13,455 nucleotides of DNA, from assembly GCA_900553645.1 (NCBI GenBank), contig USEE01000011.1, positions 1 to 13,455 of the forward strand. The letters run 5' to 3'. The translations under genes were made by a program, and so were the position numbers. The first letter of the stretch is position 1. Each line of letters opens with the position of its first letter. The notes under the pieces are model-generated. The model saw nothing but the letters and a program-made list of their open reading frames with translations, did no database searches and was not told the origin of the DNA. Of this stretch, positions 6,826-13,455 are shown piece after piece. Source of the DNA: an uncultured Eubacteriales bacterium (GTDB lineage: Bacteria > Bacillota_A > Clostridia > Christensenellales > Aristaeellaceae).

Positions 6826-6826
6826 T
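6809..6826. promoter_or_regulatory. ArgR operator (ARG box) over the argG promoter
   Basis: TGTGCATAAAAATACAAT matches 14 of 18 positions of the Bacillus ArgR/AhrC consensus (CATGAATAAAAATKCAAK), including the TG..ATAAAAAT.CAA core. It overlaps the -35 and most of the spacer of the argG promoter, so bound ArgR would block polymerase. This agrees with repression by arginine, as known for ArgR. Confidence 0.75.
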
Positions 6827-6843
6827 ATCTCTTGCGTAAACTG

Positions 6844-6861
6844 CATGTTATTTATTTCAAG
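6844..6861. promoter_or_regulatory. Possible second, weaker ARG box upstream of argG
   Basis: CATGTTATTTATTTCAAG has the outer CATG and TTCAAG half-sites with an AT-only centre, about 11 of 18 matches to the Bacillus consensus. It starts 35 bp from the stronger box. ArgR hexamers often bind paired boxes, so cooperative binding is plausible. Confidence 0.4.
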
Positions 6862-6939
6862 TCACATGCGCCGTTCGGCGTGCGCGATTGATTTTACCGC
6901 AAGACAACGTGGCGTTTGGATTTATGCCCGCGGCATTGC

Positions 6940-6969
6940 TTGACATTAGGGGCTTTTGAGCGGTATCAT
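6940..6969 (+). promoter_or_regulatory. Promoter of the ruv-queA-tgt operon
   Basis: TTGACA (6940-6945) and TATCAT (6964-6969) are separated by 18 bp. The hexamers are the same as those upstream of the ABC-F gene. The transcript would start near 6976, about 27 nt before the ruvC ATG. No operator is apparent. Confidence 0.75.
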
Positions 6970-7002
6970 TATAGGTAGTATATTTTGCGGCGAAGGTGCT
7001 AA

Positions 7003-7497
7003 ATGATAATACTTGGCATAGACCCCGGTCTGGCGCTGATGGGCTACGGCATAATCGAGTTCGAGCGCCAGAAGATAAAGCTGATTCAGTACGGCTGCAT
7101 AGAGACGCAGGCCAAATCGCCCACGCCTCAGCGGCTGCGTTCTATTTTTTTGGGAGTCAATCAATTGATCGACACCTATAAACCCGACGAGATCGCGTTT
7201 GAGGAGCTGTTCTTCGCGCGCAACGTGACCACAGCGATGAACGTGGGCGCGGCGCGCGGCGTGGCGCTGGTCGCGGCGGCGCAGCGCACCGAGGAGCTGT
7301 ATGAATACACGCCCATGCAGATCAAGCAGGCCGTGACCGGCTACGGCAAGGCCGACAAAGCGCAGGTGCAGCAGATGGTCAAAATGATTACCGGCATGGA
7401 CAGTATAATCCGCCCCGACGACGCGGCGGACGCGGTTGCGGCGGCGATATGCCACGCGCATTCGCGTAACGCGCGCCAGATGTTCAAAATTACCTAG
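7003..7497 (+). CDS. ruvC: Crossover junction endodeoxyribonuclease RuvC
   Basis: RuvC resolves Holliday junctions by paired nicks, acting with RuvAB. The 164-residue protein has the RNase H-like fold with all four acidic metal ligands apparent: D7 (ILGIDPGL), E67 (AFEELFF), and D140 and D143 (PDDAADAVAAAICH). ATG 7003 follows GAAGGTG with good spacing. The C-terminus is QMFKIT, and the stop TAG (7495-7497) is formed by the TA plus first G of the inserted element that follows. The original gene may therefore have ended slightly further on with different last residues. The length is within the normal range (about 160-175) and the catalytic core is intact, so activity is expected. First gene of the ruvC-ruvA-ruvB-queA-tgt run. 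Confidence 0.97.
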   Translation: MIILGIDPGLALMGYGIIEFERQKIKLIQYGCIETQAKSPTPQRLRSIFLGVNQLIDTYKPDEIAFEELFFARNVTTAMNVGAARGVALVAAAQRTEELYEYTPMQIKQAVTGYGKADKAQVQQMVKMITGMDSIIRPDDAADAVAAAICHAHSRNARQMFKIT

Positions 7498-7657
7498 AGT
7501 GTGTCTCAAAAATTCCTGAGTACGCAATTTCGGGCGTCGCTGCGCCATTTCTGCGTCACAAGGCTCGACTTAGCGCTGCTAAGCCTTCGGATTTATTCCT
7601 TGAACTGACGCAAAATCCACTTGGGTCTGCGGATTGTTCCGCTTGAGACACACTCTA
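7495..7657. mobile_element. MITE-like element with 13-bp terminal inverted repeats and TA flanks
   Basis: GAGTGTGTCTCAA (7497-7509) and TTGAGACACACTC (7643-7655) are perfect inverted repeats. TA dinucleotides border both ends (7495-7496, 7656-7657), giving 15-bp matching ends. The 159-bp body contains no plausible gene. Inside it are further nested stems: TGCGTCACAAGG (7552-7563) with CCTTG and TGACGCA (7598-7602, 7606-7612), CTTAGC/GCTAAG (7569-7574/7578-7583), and GCGGA/TCCGC (7629-7633/7638-7642). Small size, no transposase and TA target duplication fit a non-autonomous element moved by an IS630/Tc1-type or similar transposase; the family is inferred. It lies between ruvC and ruvA and ends 25 bp before the ruvA ribosome binding site. 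Confidence 0.75.
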
Positions 7658-7696
7658 AAATAAAATGCCTGATACAACTTTGGAGGTGATTGCGCC

Positions 7697-8293
7697 GTGT
7701 ACGCGCATATAGACGGCAAGGTGGCCGAAAAGGGCACAGACACGCTGGTGATAGACTGCGGCGGCGTGGGGTATGAGCTGATATGCTCGCGCGCAACGCT
7801 CAGCGCCGCGCCGCGCGTGGGCGAGCGCATGAAGTGCTATACCATACTCAGCGTGCGCGAGGACGCGATGGAGCTGTTCGGCTTTGCCACGCGCGAGGAA
7901 AAGAAGCTGTACGAAAAGCTGCGCTCCGTATCGGGCATAGGCCCGCGCACCGCGCTCAACATGCTGTCCAGCATGACCGTGCGCGACCTGAGCATAGCCA
8001 TAGTAACCGGCGACGTGAACGCGATTTCGCGCGCGCAGGGCGTGGGCAAAAAGACCGCACAGCGCGTGATTATGGAACTAAAGGAAAAGATAGATAACGA
8101 CGCGCTGGTCGGCAGCGCCGTGCCGATAAGCGGCCCGATGGAAAAGGGCGCGGTGGCCGAGGCGATAGAGGCGCTGATGGCGCTGGGCTACAACGCGCCC
8201 GACGCACAGCGCGCAATCGCCGCCGTATCGGATAGCGCCGACACGGTAGACAAGCTGGTATTCATGGCGCTGCGCGGCATGGACAACGGCTGA
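7697..8293 (+). CDS. ruvA: Holliday junction branch migration protein RuvA
   Basis: RuvA binds four-way DNA junctions as a tetramer and loads the RuvB motor. The 198 residues are the standard length. The N-terminal OB-fold begins with MYAHIDGKV. Two helix-hairpin-helix motifs follow: VSGIGPRTA (78-86) and AQGVGKKTAQRV (113-124). A linker and the C-terminal RuvB-binding helices (about 150-198, with EAIEALMALGYNAPDAQRAI) complete it. Translation starts at GTG 7697, placed 7 nt after a strong GGAGGTGA. The upstream 163 bp are the inserted element, so expression depends on read-through across it or on a weak promoter inside or at its right end. Confidence 0.97.
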   Translation: MYAHIDGKVAEKGTDTLVIDCGGVGYELICSRATLSAAPRVGERMKCYTILSVREDAMELFGFATREEKKLYEKLRSVSGIGPRTALNMLSSMTVRDLSIAIVTGDVNAISRAQGVGKKTAQRVIMELKEKIDNDALVGSAVPISGPMEKGAVAEAIEALMALGYNAPDAQRAIAAVSDSADTVDKLVFMALRGMDNG

Positions 8294-8296
8294 ATA

Positions 8297-8325
8297 TGCA
8301 CAAATATGCGTAAAATGGTTATAAT
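8297..8325 (+). promoter_or_regulatory. Possible internal promoter before ruvB
   Basis: TGCACA (8297-8302, 4/6) is spaced 17 bp from a perfect TATAAT (8320-8325) in the 79-bp ruvA-ruvB gap. It could add transcription of ruvB, queA and tgt. The -35 is weak, so this is tentative. Confidence 0.4.
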
Positions 8326-8336
8326 ACGCCTGAACT

Positions 8337-8352
8337 CTGCATTAAAATGCAG
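8337..8352 (+). other. Small hairpin in the ruvA-ruvB gap
   Basis: CTGCAT (8337-8342) and ATGCAG (8347-8352) pair perfectly around TAAA. It lies 11 bp upstream of the GGAGG site of ruvB. No U-run follows. Its function is unknown. Confidence 0.4.
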
Positions 8353-8372
8353 CCGGGCGATGCGGAGGCAAT

Positions 8373-9428
8373 ATGCAGCAGGATGACGAAAGACTGATAA
8401 CCACATCGATGCGCGAGCAGGAGGACGAAACCGAGGTCACTCTGCGCCCGCGCACGCTGGCCGAATATTACGGCCAGACGCAGGTGAAGGAGATGCTGAG
8501 CGTGTTTATACAGGCGGCGGTCAAGCGGCACGAGCCGCTGGATCACCTGCTGCTGTACGGCCCGCCCGGCTTGGGCAAGACCACGCTGGCGTGCATAATC
8601 GCGTCCGAGATGGGCCAGAACATACGCACCACGTCCGGCCCGGCGATAGAGCGCCCCGGCGATCTGGCCAGCATACTTACCAACCTCAATCAGGGCGACA
8701 TACTCTTTATCGACGAGATTCACCGCCTGTCCCATTCGGTCGAGGAGGTGCTCTATCCCGCAATGGAGGATTTCGCGCTGGACATAATGATAGGCAAAGG
8801 CCCCTCGGCACGCTCGCTTAGGCTCGACCTGCCCAAGTTCACATTGATAGGCGCGACTACGCGTGCGGGTATGCTGTCCTCGCCTCTGCGCGACAGATTT
8901 GGCATATCTTTCCGACTGGAGCTGTATAAGCCTGAGGAACTGGCTACGATAGTCATGCGCTCGGCAAAGATACTTAAAATCGAATGCGAACCCGAGGGCG
9001 CGCTGGAGATCGCGCGCCGTTCGCGCGGCACGCCCCGAATATCCAACCGCCTTATAAAGCGCGTGCGCGACTTTGCACAGGTGCGCGGCGACGGCGTGAT
9101 TACCCGCGAGGCCGCAGCCGACGCGCTGAACATACTGGAGATTGACGAGCTGGGTCTGGACAAGACCGACCGCGCTATGCTGAGCACCATGATAAAGAAG
9201 TTCGGCGGCGGGCCGGTGGGTCTGGACACGCTGGCTGCGTCCACGGGCGAGGACGCGGGCACGATCGAGGACGTATACGAGCCGTATCTGATGCAATTGG
9301 GCTTTGTAATGCGCACGCCGCGCGGCCGCATACTCACGCCTGCCGCGTATGAGCACATGAAGCTGCCCATGCCGCAGGAGGACGGCGACGACCGCCAATT
9401 GCGGTTTGATTTTGACGACGAGGAGTAA
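8373..9428 (+). CDS. ruvB: Holliday junction branch migration ATPase RuvB
   Basis: RuvB is a hexameric AAA+ motor that drives branch migration with RuvA. The protein has 351 residues, close to the usual 335-350. Walker A is GPPGLGKT (63-70) and Walker B is [10 protein letters not shown] (110-119). Sensor 1 GATTRAG (160-166) is followed by SSPLRDRFG (169-177) with the arginine finger. The C-terminal winged-helix DNA-binding domain includes the stretch from GVITREAA to [11 protein letters not shown] 8373 follows GGAGG (8364-8368) at only 4 nt. The acidic C-terminal tail ([11 protein letters not shown]) runs close to queA, whose start lies 7 bp after the ruvB stop codon. Confidence 0.98.
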   Translation: MQQDDERLITTSMREQEDETEVTLRPRTLAEYYGQTQVKEMLSVFIQAAVKRHEPLDHLLLYGPPGLGKTTLACIIASEMGQNIRTTSGPAIERPGDLASILTNLNQGDILFIDEIHRLSHSVEEVLYPAMEDFALDIMIGKGPSARSLRLDLPKFTLIGATTRAGMLSSPLRDRFGISFRLELYKPEELATIVMRSAKILKIECEPEGALEIARRSRGTPRISNRLIKRVRDFAQVRGDGVITREAAADALNILEIDELGLDKTDRAMLSTMIKKFGGGPVGLDTLAASTGEDAGTIEDVYEPYLMQLGFVMRTPRGRILTPAAYEHMKLPMPQEDGDDRQLRFDFDDEE

Positions 9429-9434
9429 TTCGCT

Positions 9435-10460
9435 TTGAATACATCTGACTTTATGTACGATCTGCCCGAGCGGCTTATCGCGCAGACCCCCGTGGAGCCG
9501 CGCGATTCCAGCCGGCTGATGGTATGCCATCGAGAGGGCGGCGATATCGAACATCGCATATTCCACGACATTATCGACTACCTGAACCCCGGCGACGCGC
9601 TGGTCATAAACGAAACGCGCGTAATCCCGGCGCGGCTGTACGGCGTGAAGGAAGAAACCGGCGGCGCGATAGAGTTTTTGCTGCTAAAGCGCATCGACAT
9701 AAATACGTGGCAGGTCATACTGAAGCCCGGCCGCAGAGCCAAGCCCGGCGCGCGCTTCACGTTCGGCGATGGCCAGCTGCGCGCCGAAATACTCTCGGTG
9801 GACGAGGGCGGTATGCGCACAGTCAGGTTCGAGTATGAGGGCGTGTTTGAGGAAATCCTCGACAGGCTGGGCGAAATGCCGCTGCCGCCTTACATACACG
9901 AGCGGCTGGAGAATCGCGAGCGCTATCAGACTGTCTACGCTAAGGAAGAAGGCTCGGCCGCCGCGCCCACTGCGGGGCTGCACTTTACGCCTGAACTGCT
10001 GGACCGCATACGCGCAAAGGGCGTCGACGTCGTGCCGGTGCTGCTGCACGTGGGTCTGGGCACGTTCCGTCCGGTCAAGGAGGAGCATATCGAAGATCAC
10101 GAGATGCACACCGAGCACTGGGAGATTACGCCCGAGGCCGCAGACCGCATAAACGCCGCGCGCGCAAACGGCCACCGCATAGTGTGCGTGGGCACGACCA
10201 GCGTGCGCACGCTGGAGAGCGCCTCGACCGACGACGGCATAGTCCACGCCGGCAGCGGCGATACCAGCATATTCATATACCCCGGTTATAAGTACAAGGC
10301 GGTGGACGCGCTAATAACCAATTTCCACCTGCCCGGCTCCACGCTGGTGATGCTGGTGTCGGCGTTCATGGGGCGCGAAAACGCGCTGAGCGCATATAAA
10401 GAGGCCGTGGAGAAGGAGTATCGCTTCTTCTCGTTCGGCGACGCGATGTTCATCAGGTAA
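9435..10460 (+). CDS. queA: S-adenosylmethionine:tRNA ribosyltransferase-isomerase (queuosine pathway)
   Basis: QueA transfers and rearranges the ribosyl part of S-adenosylmethionine onto preQ1 in tRNA to give epoxyqueuosine, the step after Tgt. The protein has 341 residues, the usual length. Recognisable family blocks are [11 protein letters not shown] (9-19), [15 protein letters not shown] (56-70), [33 protein letters not shown] and [16 protein letters not shown]. The start is TTG at 9435, giving [11 protein letters not shown] as in homologues; ATG 9453 would remove the conserved TSDF. The ribosome binding site AGGAG (9421-9425) lies within the last codons of ruvB, so the two are probably translationally coupled. 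Confidence 0.97.
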   Translation: MNTSDFMYDLPERLIAQTPVEPRDSSRLMVCHREGGDIEHRIFHDIIDYLNPGDALVINETRVIPARLYGVKEETGGAIEFLLLKRIDINTWQVILKPGRRAKPGARFTFGDGQLRAEILSVDEGGMRTVRFEYEGVFEEILDRLGEMPLPPYIHERLENRERYQTVYAKEEGSAAAPTAGLHFTPELLDRIRAKGVDVVPVLLHVGLGTFRPVKEEHIEDHEMHTEHWEITPEAADRINAARANGHRIVCVGTTSVRTLESASTDDGIVHAGSGDTSIFIYPGYKYKAVDALITNFHLPGSTLVMLVSAFMGRENALSAYKEAVEKEYRFFSFGDAMFIR

Positions 10461-10523
10461 AGGCGGTAAGCGGGGCGATGCCTGCCTGCCGAAAAATCCT
10501 TAGCCGAAATACCTACTCCCAAA

Positions 10524-10541
10524 GCTTCCCGCGCGGGAAGC
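10524..10541. repeat. 18-bp perfect palindrome between queA and tgt
   Basis: GCTTCCCGCGCGGGAAGC is fully self-complementary and lies in the 111-bp queA-tgt gap, 18 bp before the AAAGGAG ribosome binding site of tgt. There is no U-run after it, so it is not a typical terminator. It may be an RNA processing or stability hairpin, or an operator. The rest of the gap shows nothing else. Confidence 0.5.
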
Positions 10542-10550
10542 GCAACTTAA

Positions 10551-11687
<1,137 letters not shown>

Positions 11688-11923
11688 GCCGCTTATCCTG
11701 ACTTAAACCGAAATGCGCCTTAAAATCAAACGGTTTTAATGTGAAGGCGGATTTTGAGAGCTTTTTGGCAATCCGCAAGTTCCATGCGGCTTGCGATCTC
11801 TGTGCCTGCAAGCCTGAAAAAGCGCGATGAACCATCGCAAAAACAGCACCGGCAAAGCGGCTTCGCACGCCGTTCTTACCAATAAATAAGCGCCTTAATA
11901 CACGGCATAAACGCAATCTTTTC
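11688..11923. other. Hairpin-rich non-coding stretch after tgt, possible inserted or dispersed repeat
   Basis: No convincing gene is seen. It contains several perfect stems: GCGGATT/AATCCGC (about 11746-11776), GGCTTGC/GCAAGCC (11788-11794/11808-11814), and GCGATG/CATCGC (11824-11829/11833-11838). The 9-mer GCGCCTTAA occurs as a direct repeat at 11715-11723 and 11890-11898, bracketing 166 bp, which could be a target-site duplication. The ends between these repeats show no clear terminal inverted repeats. The minus strand is open for 106 codons here, partly opposite tgt, but has no ribosome binding site or recognisable domain, so I do not call it a gene. Confidence 0.4.
11817..11838 (-). terminator. 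Terminator-like hairpin on the minus strand
   Basis: Read leftward, GCGATG-GTT-CATCGC is followed by GC and five T residues (complement of 11817-11821). No minus-strand gene ends just before it, so it may be part of the repeat-like stretch rather than a functional terminator. Confidence 0.3.
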
Positions 11924-11967
11924 CCCGGCCGAAATTCGGATTAATCCGCACTAGGCCGGGCTTTTTT
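11924..11967 (+). terminator. Intrinsic terminator of the ruv-queA-tgt operon
   Basis: CCCGGCC (11924-11930) pairs with GGCCGGG (11954-11960) and is followed by C and six T residues (11962-11967). The loop holds the palindrome CGGATTAATCCG (11937-11948). It lies about 240 bp after the tgt stop codon, with the hairpin-rich stretch in between. Confidence 0.85.
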
Positions 11968-12007
11968 GATAGTTTACGCGAATTTACGCTATCTTTGTAA
12001 GAATCTC

Positions 12008-12036
12008 TTGAAATGCGGGGAAGGATAGTATACAAT
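12008..12036 (+). promoter_or_regulatory. Promoter of the galactokinase-family gene
   Basis: TTGAAA (12008-12013) is separated by 17 bp from TACAAT (12031-12036), each 5/6 to the sigma-A consensus. Transcription should start near 12043, giving a leader of about 100 nt. No sugar-regulator operator was recognised. Confidence 0.7.
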
Positions 12037-12051
12037 AACTATAAGTATGTG

Positions 12052-12080
12052 CGCCGACTGCCGCATAATGCGGGGCGGCG
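12052..12080 (+). other. Stem-loop in the leader of the galactokinase-family gene
   Basis: CGCCG (12052-12056) pairs with CGGCG (12076-12080), and inside it CCGCA (12061-12065) pairs with TGCGG (12069-12073) around TAA. It begins about 10 nt after the inferred transcription start. There is no U-run. A 5' stabilising hairpin is possible. Confidence 0.4.
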
Positions 12081-12143
12081 ACGCATGATGCCCTGAAAAC
12101 GCAGCTGAGTATATTGCATTTCATACATTACGGATGGGAGAGT

Positions 12144-13439
12144 ATGATTGTTATGAATAATCTGCCCGATATTCTCAGGTTCCTGCGGTCTACCGAGGCC
12201 GCGAACAAGTTCACCGAATTGTACGGCAAGCGCGAGGGCGTACTGCTGTACCAGATGGAACGCTACTGTCGTATAGCCAAGCGCTTTTTCGAGGAGTTCG
12301 GTACGGTTGAGGGCGTGCGCTTCTTCTCCGCGCCCGGACGCACCGAAATCGGCGGCAACCATACCGACCATCAGGCGGGCCGCGTGCTGGCCGCGGGCGT
12401 AAATCTGGACACCGTAGCTATCGCCGCGCCCACCGACAACGGCGTAATCACCGTGTACTCCGAGGGCTATGACGGCGCGCTGGTAGTGGATACCGCAGCG
12501 CTGGATAAGGTGGAGAGCGAAAAGGAAACATCCATGGCGCTCATACGCGGCGTGGCGGCACGCTTTACCCAGCTGGGCCACAAGGTGGGCGGCTTTAACG
12601 CCATAGTCACCTCCAGCGTGTTCAAGGGCTCGGGGCTGTCCTCCTCGGCGGCGTTCGAGGTGCTCATTGCGGATGTGTTGAGCGGCCTGTACAACGACGG
12701 CAAGCTCACCGGCCTTGAAATGGCTCAGATCTCGCAGTACGCCGAGAACGTGTACTTCGGCAAGCCCTCCGGCCTTATGGATCAGGCGGCCAGCGCGCTG
12801 GGCGGACTCGTTACCATCGACTTCCGCAAGGCCGATCCCAAGGTGGAGAACGTGGACTTCGACTTCGCATCCAAGGGCTATGCGCTGGTAGTAGTGGGCG
12901 CGGGCGGCAACCATGCCGACCTGACCGCCGAATACGCGGCCATACCCACCGAGATGAAGCAGGTTGCGGCCGAGTTTGGCGGCAAGGTGCTGCGCGAAGT
13001 GCTGCCCGAGCAGGTTGAGGAAGGCATCGCCGCACTGCGCGGCAAGGTAAGCGACCGCGCCATACTGCGCGCGCTGCACTTCTTCGACGAGAACCAGCGC
13101 GTGGGCGAGCAGGTCGATGCACTCAAAAAGGGCGACATAGACGAGTTCTTCCGCCTGATAATTGCTTCGGGCGAGAGCAGCTGGAAGCTGCTGCAGAACG
13201 TGTACGTGGCCGGTTCCACCGAGGAGCCGCTCGCGCTGGCGCTGGAGATGAGCCGCCGTATGCTGGAGGGCAAGGGCGCATGGCGTATCCACGGCGGTGG
13301 ATTCGCGGGCACCATACTCACGTTCGTACCCAACGATATGCTCAAAACCTTCACCCGCAAGATGGAGGCCGTGTTCGGCGCGCATAGCTGCACCGTGCTG
13401 GATATTCGCCATGCGGGCGCTATCGAGTGGAAGATCTGA
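12144..13439 (+). CDS. Galactokinase-family GHMP kinase (divergent substrate motif)
   Basis: The 431-residue protein is probably cytoplasmic and phosphorylates a sugar at the anomeric carbon using ATP. The three GHMP motifs are present: APGRTEIGGNHTDHQ (63-77), GSGLSSSAA (162-170) and RIHGGGFAGT (381-390). D213 in GKPSGLMDQ matches the galactokinase catalytic aspartate. Motif 1 reads GRTEIGGNHTDHQ instead of the classical GRVNLIGEHTDY, so galactose is likely but not certain, and no symbol is given. The start is uncertain: GGGAG (12136-12140) is close to ATG 12144 and far from ATG 12153, and the frame is also open to TTG 12114. It has its own promoter after the tgt terminator. No galT or galE is seen before the window ends 16 bp later. 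Confidence 0.88.
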   Translation: MIVMNNLPDILRFLRSTEAANKFTELYGKREGVLLYQMERYCRIAKRFFEEFGTVEGVRFFSAPGRTEIGGNHTDHQAGRVLAAGVNLDTVAIAAPTDNGVITVYSEGYDGALVVDTAALDKVESEKETSMALIRGVAARFTQLGHKVGGFNAIVTSSVFKGSGLSSSAAFEVLIADVLSGLYNDGKLTGLEMAQISQYAENVYFGKPSGLMDQAASALGGLVTIDFRKADPKVENVDFDFASKGYALVVVGAGGNHADLTAEYAAIPTEMKQVAAEFGGKVLREVLPEQVEEGIAALRGKVSDRAILRALHFFDENQRVGEQVDALKKGDIDEFFRLIIASGESSWKLLQNVYVAGSTEEPLALALEMSRRMLEGKGAWRIHGGGFAGTILTFVPNDMLKTFTRKMEAVFGAHSCTVLDIRHAGAIEWKI

Positions 13440-13455
13440 TTGGATAAATGAATCG

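Overview
The window looks like a chromosomal segment from a GC-rich member of the Bacillota, probably a gut-type clostridium. The taxon is inferred. Supporting signs are the ruvC-ruvA-ruvB-queA-tgt gene order, an ArgR box close to the Bacillus type, a clostridial ABC-F ribosome-protection protein, strong GGAGG-type ribosome binding sites, frequent GTG and TTG starts, and many CGCG-rich codons mixed with ATA isoleucine codons. It is mostly ordinary housekeeping DNA. The less ordinary parts lie between the genes and at the left edge.

Layout. Positions 1-1855 (minus strand) hold an ECF sigma factor and, overlapping it by four bases, a membrane protein with a short cytoplasmic tail, one membrane segment and WG-type repeats outside, cut by the window edge; it is a likely anti-sigma or sensor partner. 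Positions 1856-2274 are a divergent control region. On the plus strand a sigma-A promoter (2003-2031) is followed by a roughly 235-nt leader that can fold into a compact four-way junction, then an intrinsic terminator whose U-run touches the start codon of an ABC-F gene (2275-3924). A 7-bp alternative pairing links the junction's closing stem to the terminator, so the leader has the parts of a transcription attenuator. A bidirectional terminator (3935-3984) separates this gene from the converging argG-argH pair.

Positions 3990-6724 (minus strand) carry argG then argH, the last two steps of arginine synthesis. They lie behind a promoter whose -35 and spacer are covered by a good ArgR box. Divergently, 6940-11687 carry ruvC, ruvA and ruvB (Holliday junction branch migration and resolution) and queA and tgt (queuosine modification of tRNA). 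A 159-bp MITE-like element with perfect 13-bp terminal inverted repeats and flanking TA dinucleotides sits between ruvC and ruvA and supplies the ruvC stop codon.

Positions 11688-11967 are a hairpin-rich non-coding stretch, possibly a repeat, ending in a strong intrinsic terminator. A new promoter (12008-12036) then drives a galactokinase-family GHMP kinase (12144-13439) with an unusual substrate motif.

The strongest candidate for an undescribed system is the leader of the ABC-F gene. The ECF sigma/WG-repeat pair is second, and the MITE at the ruvC stop codon third. All structures were folded by eye, and no database search was run.
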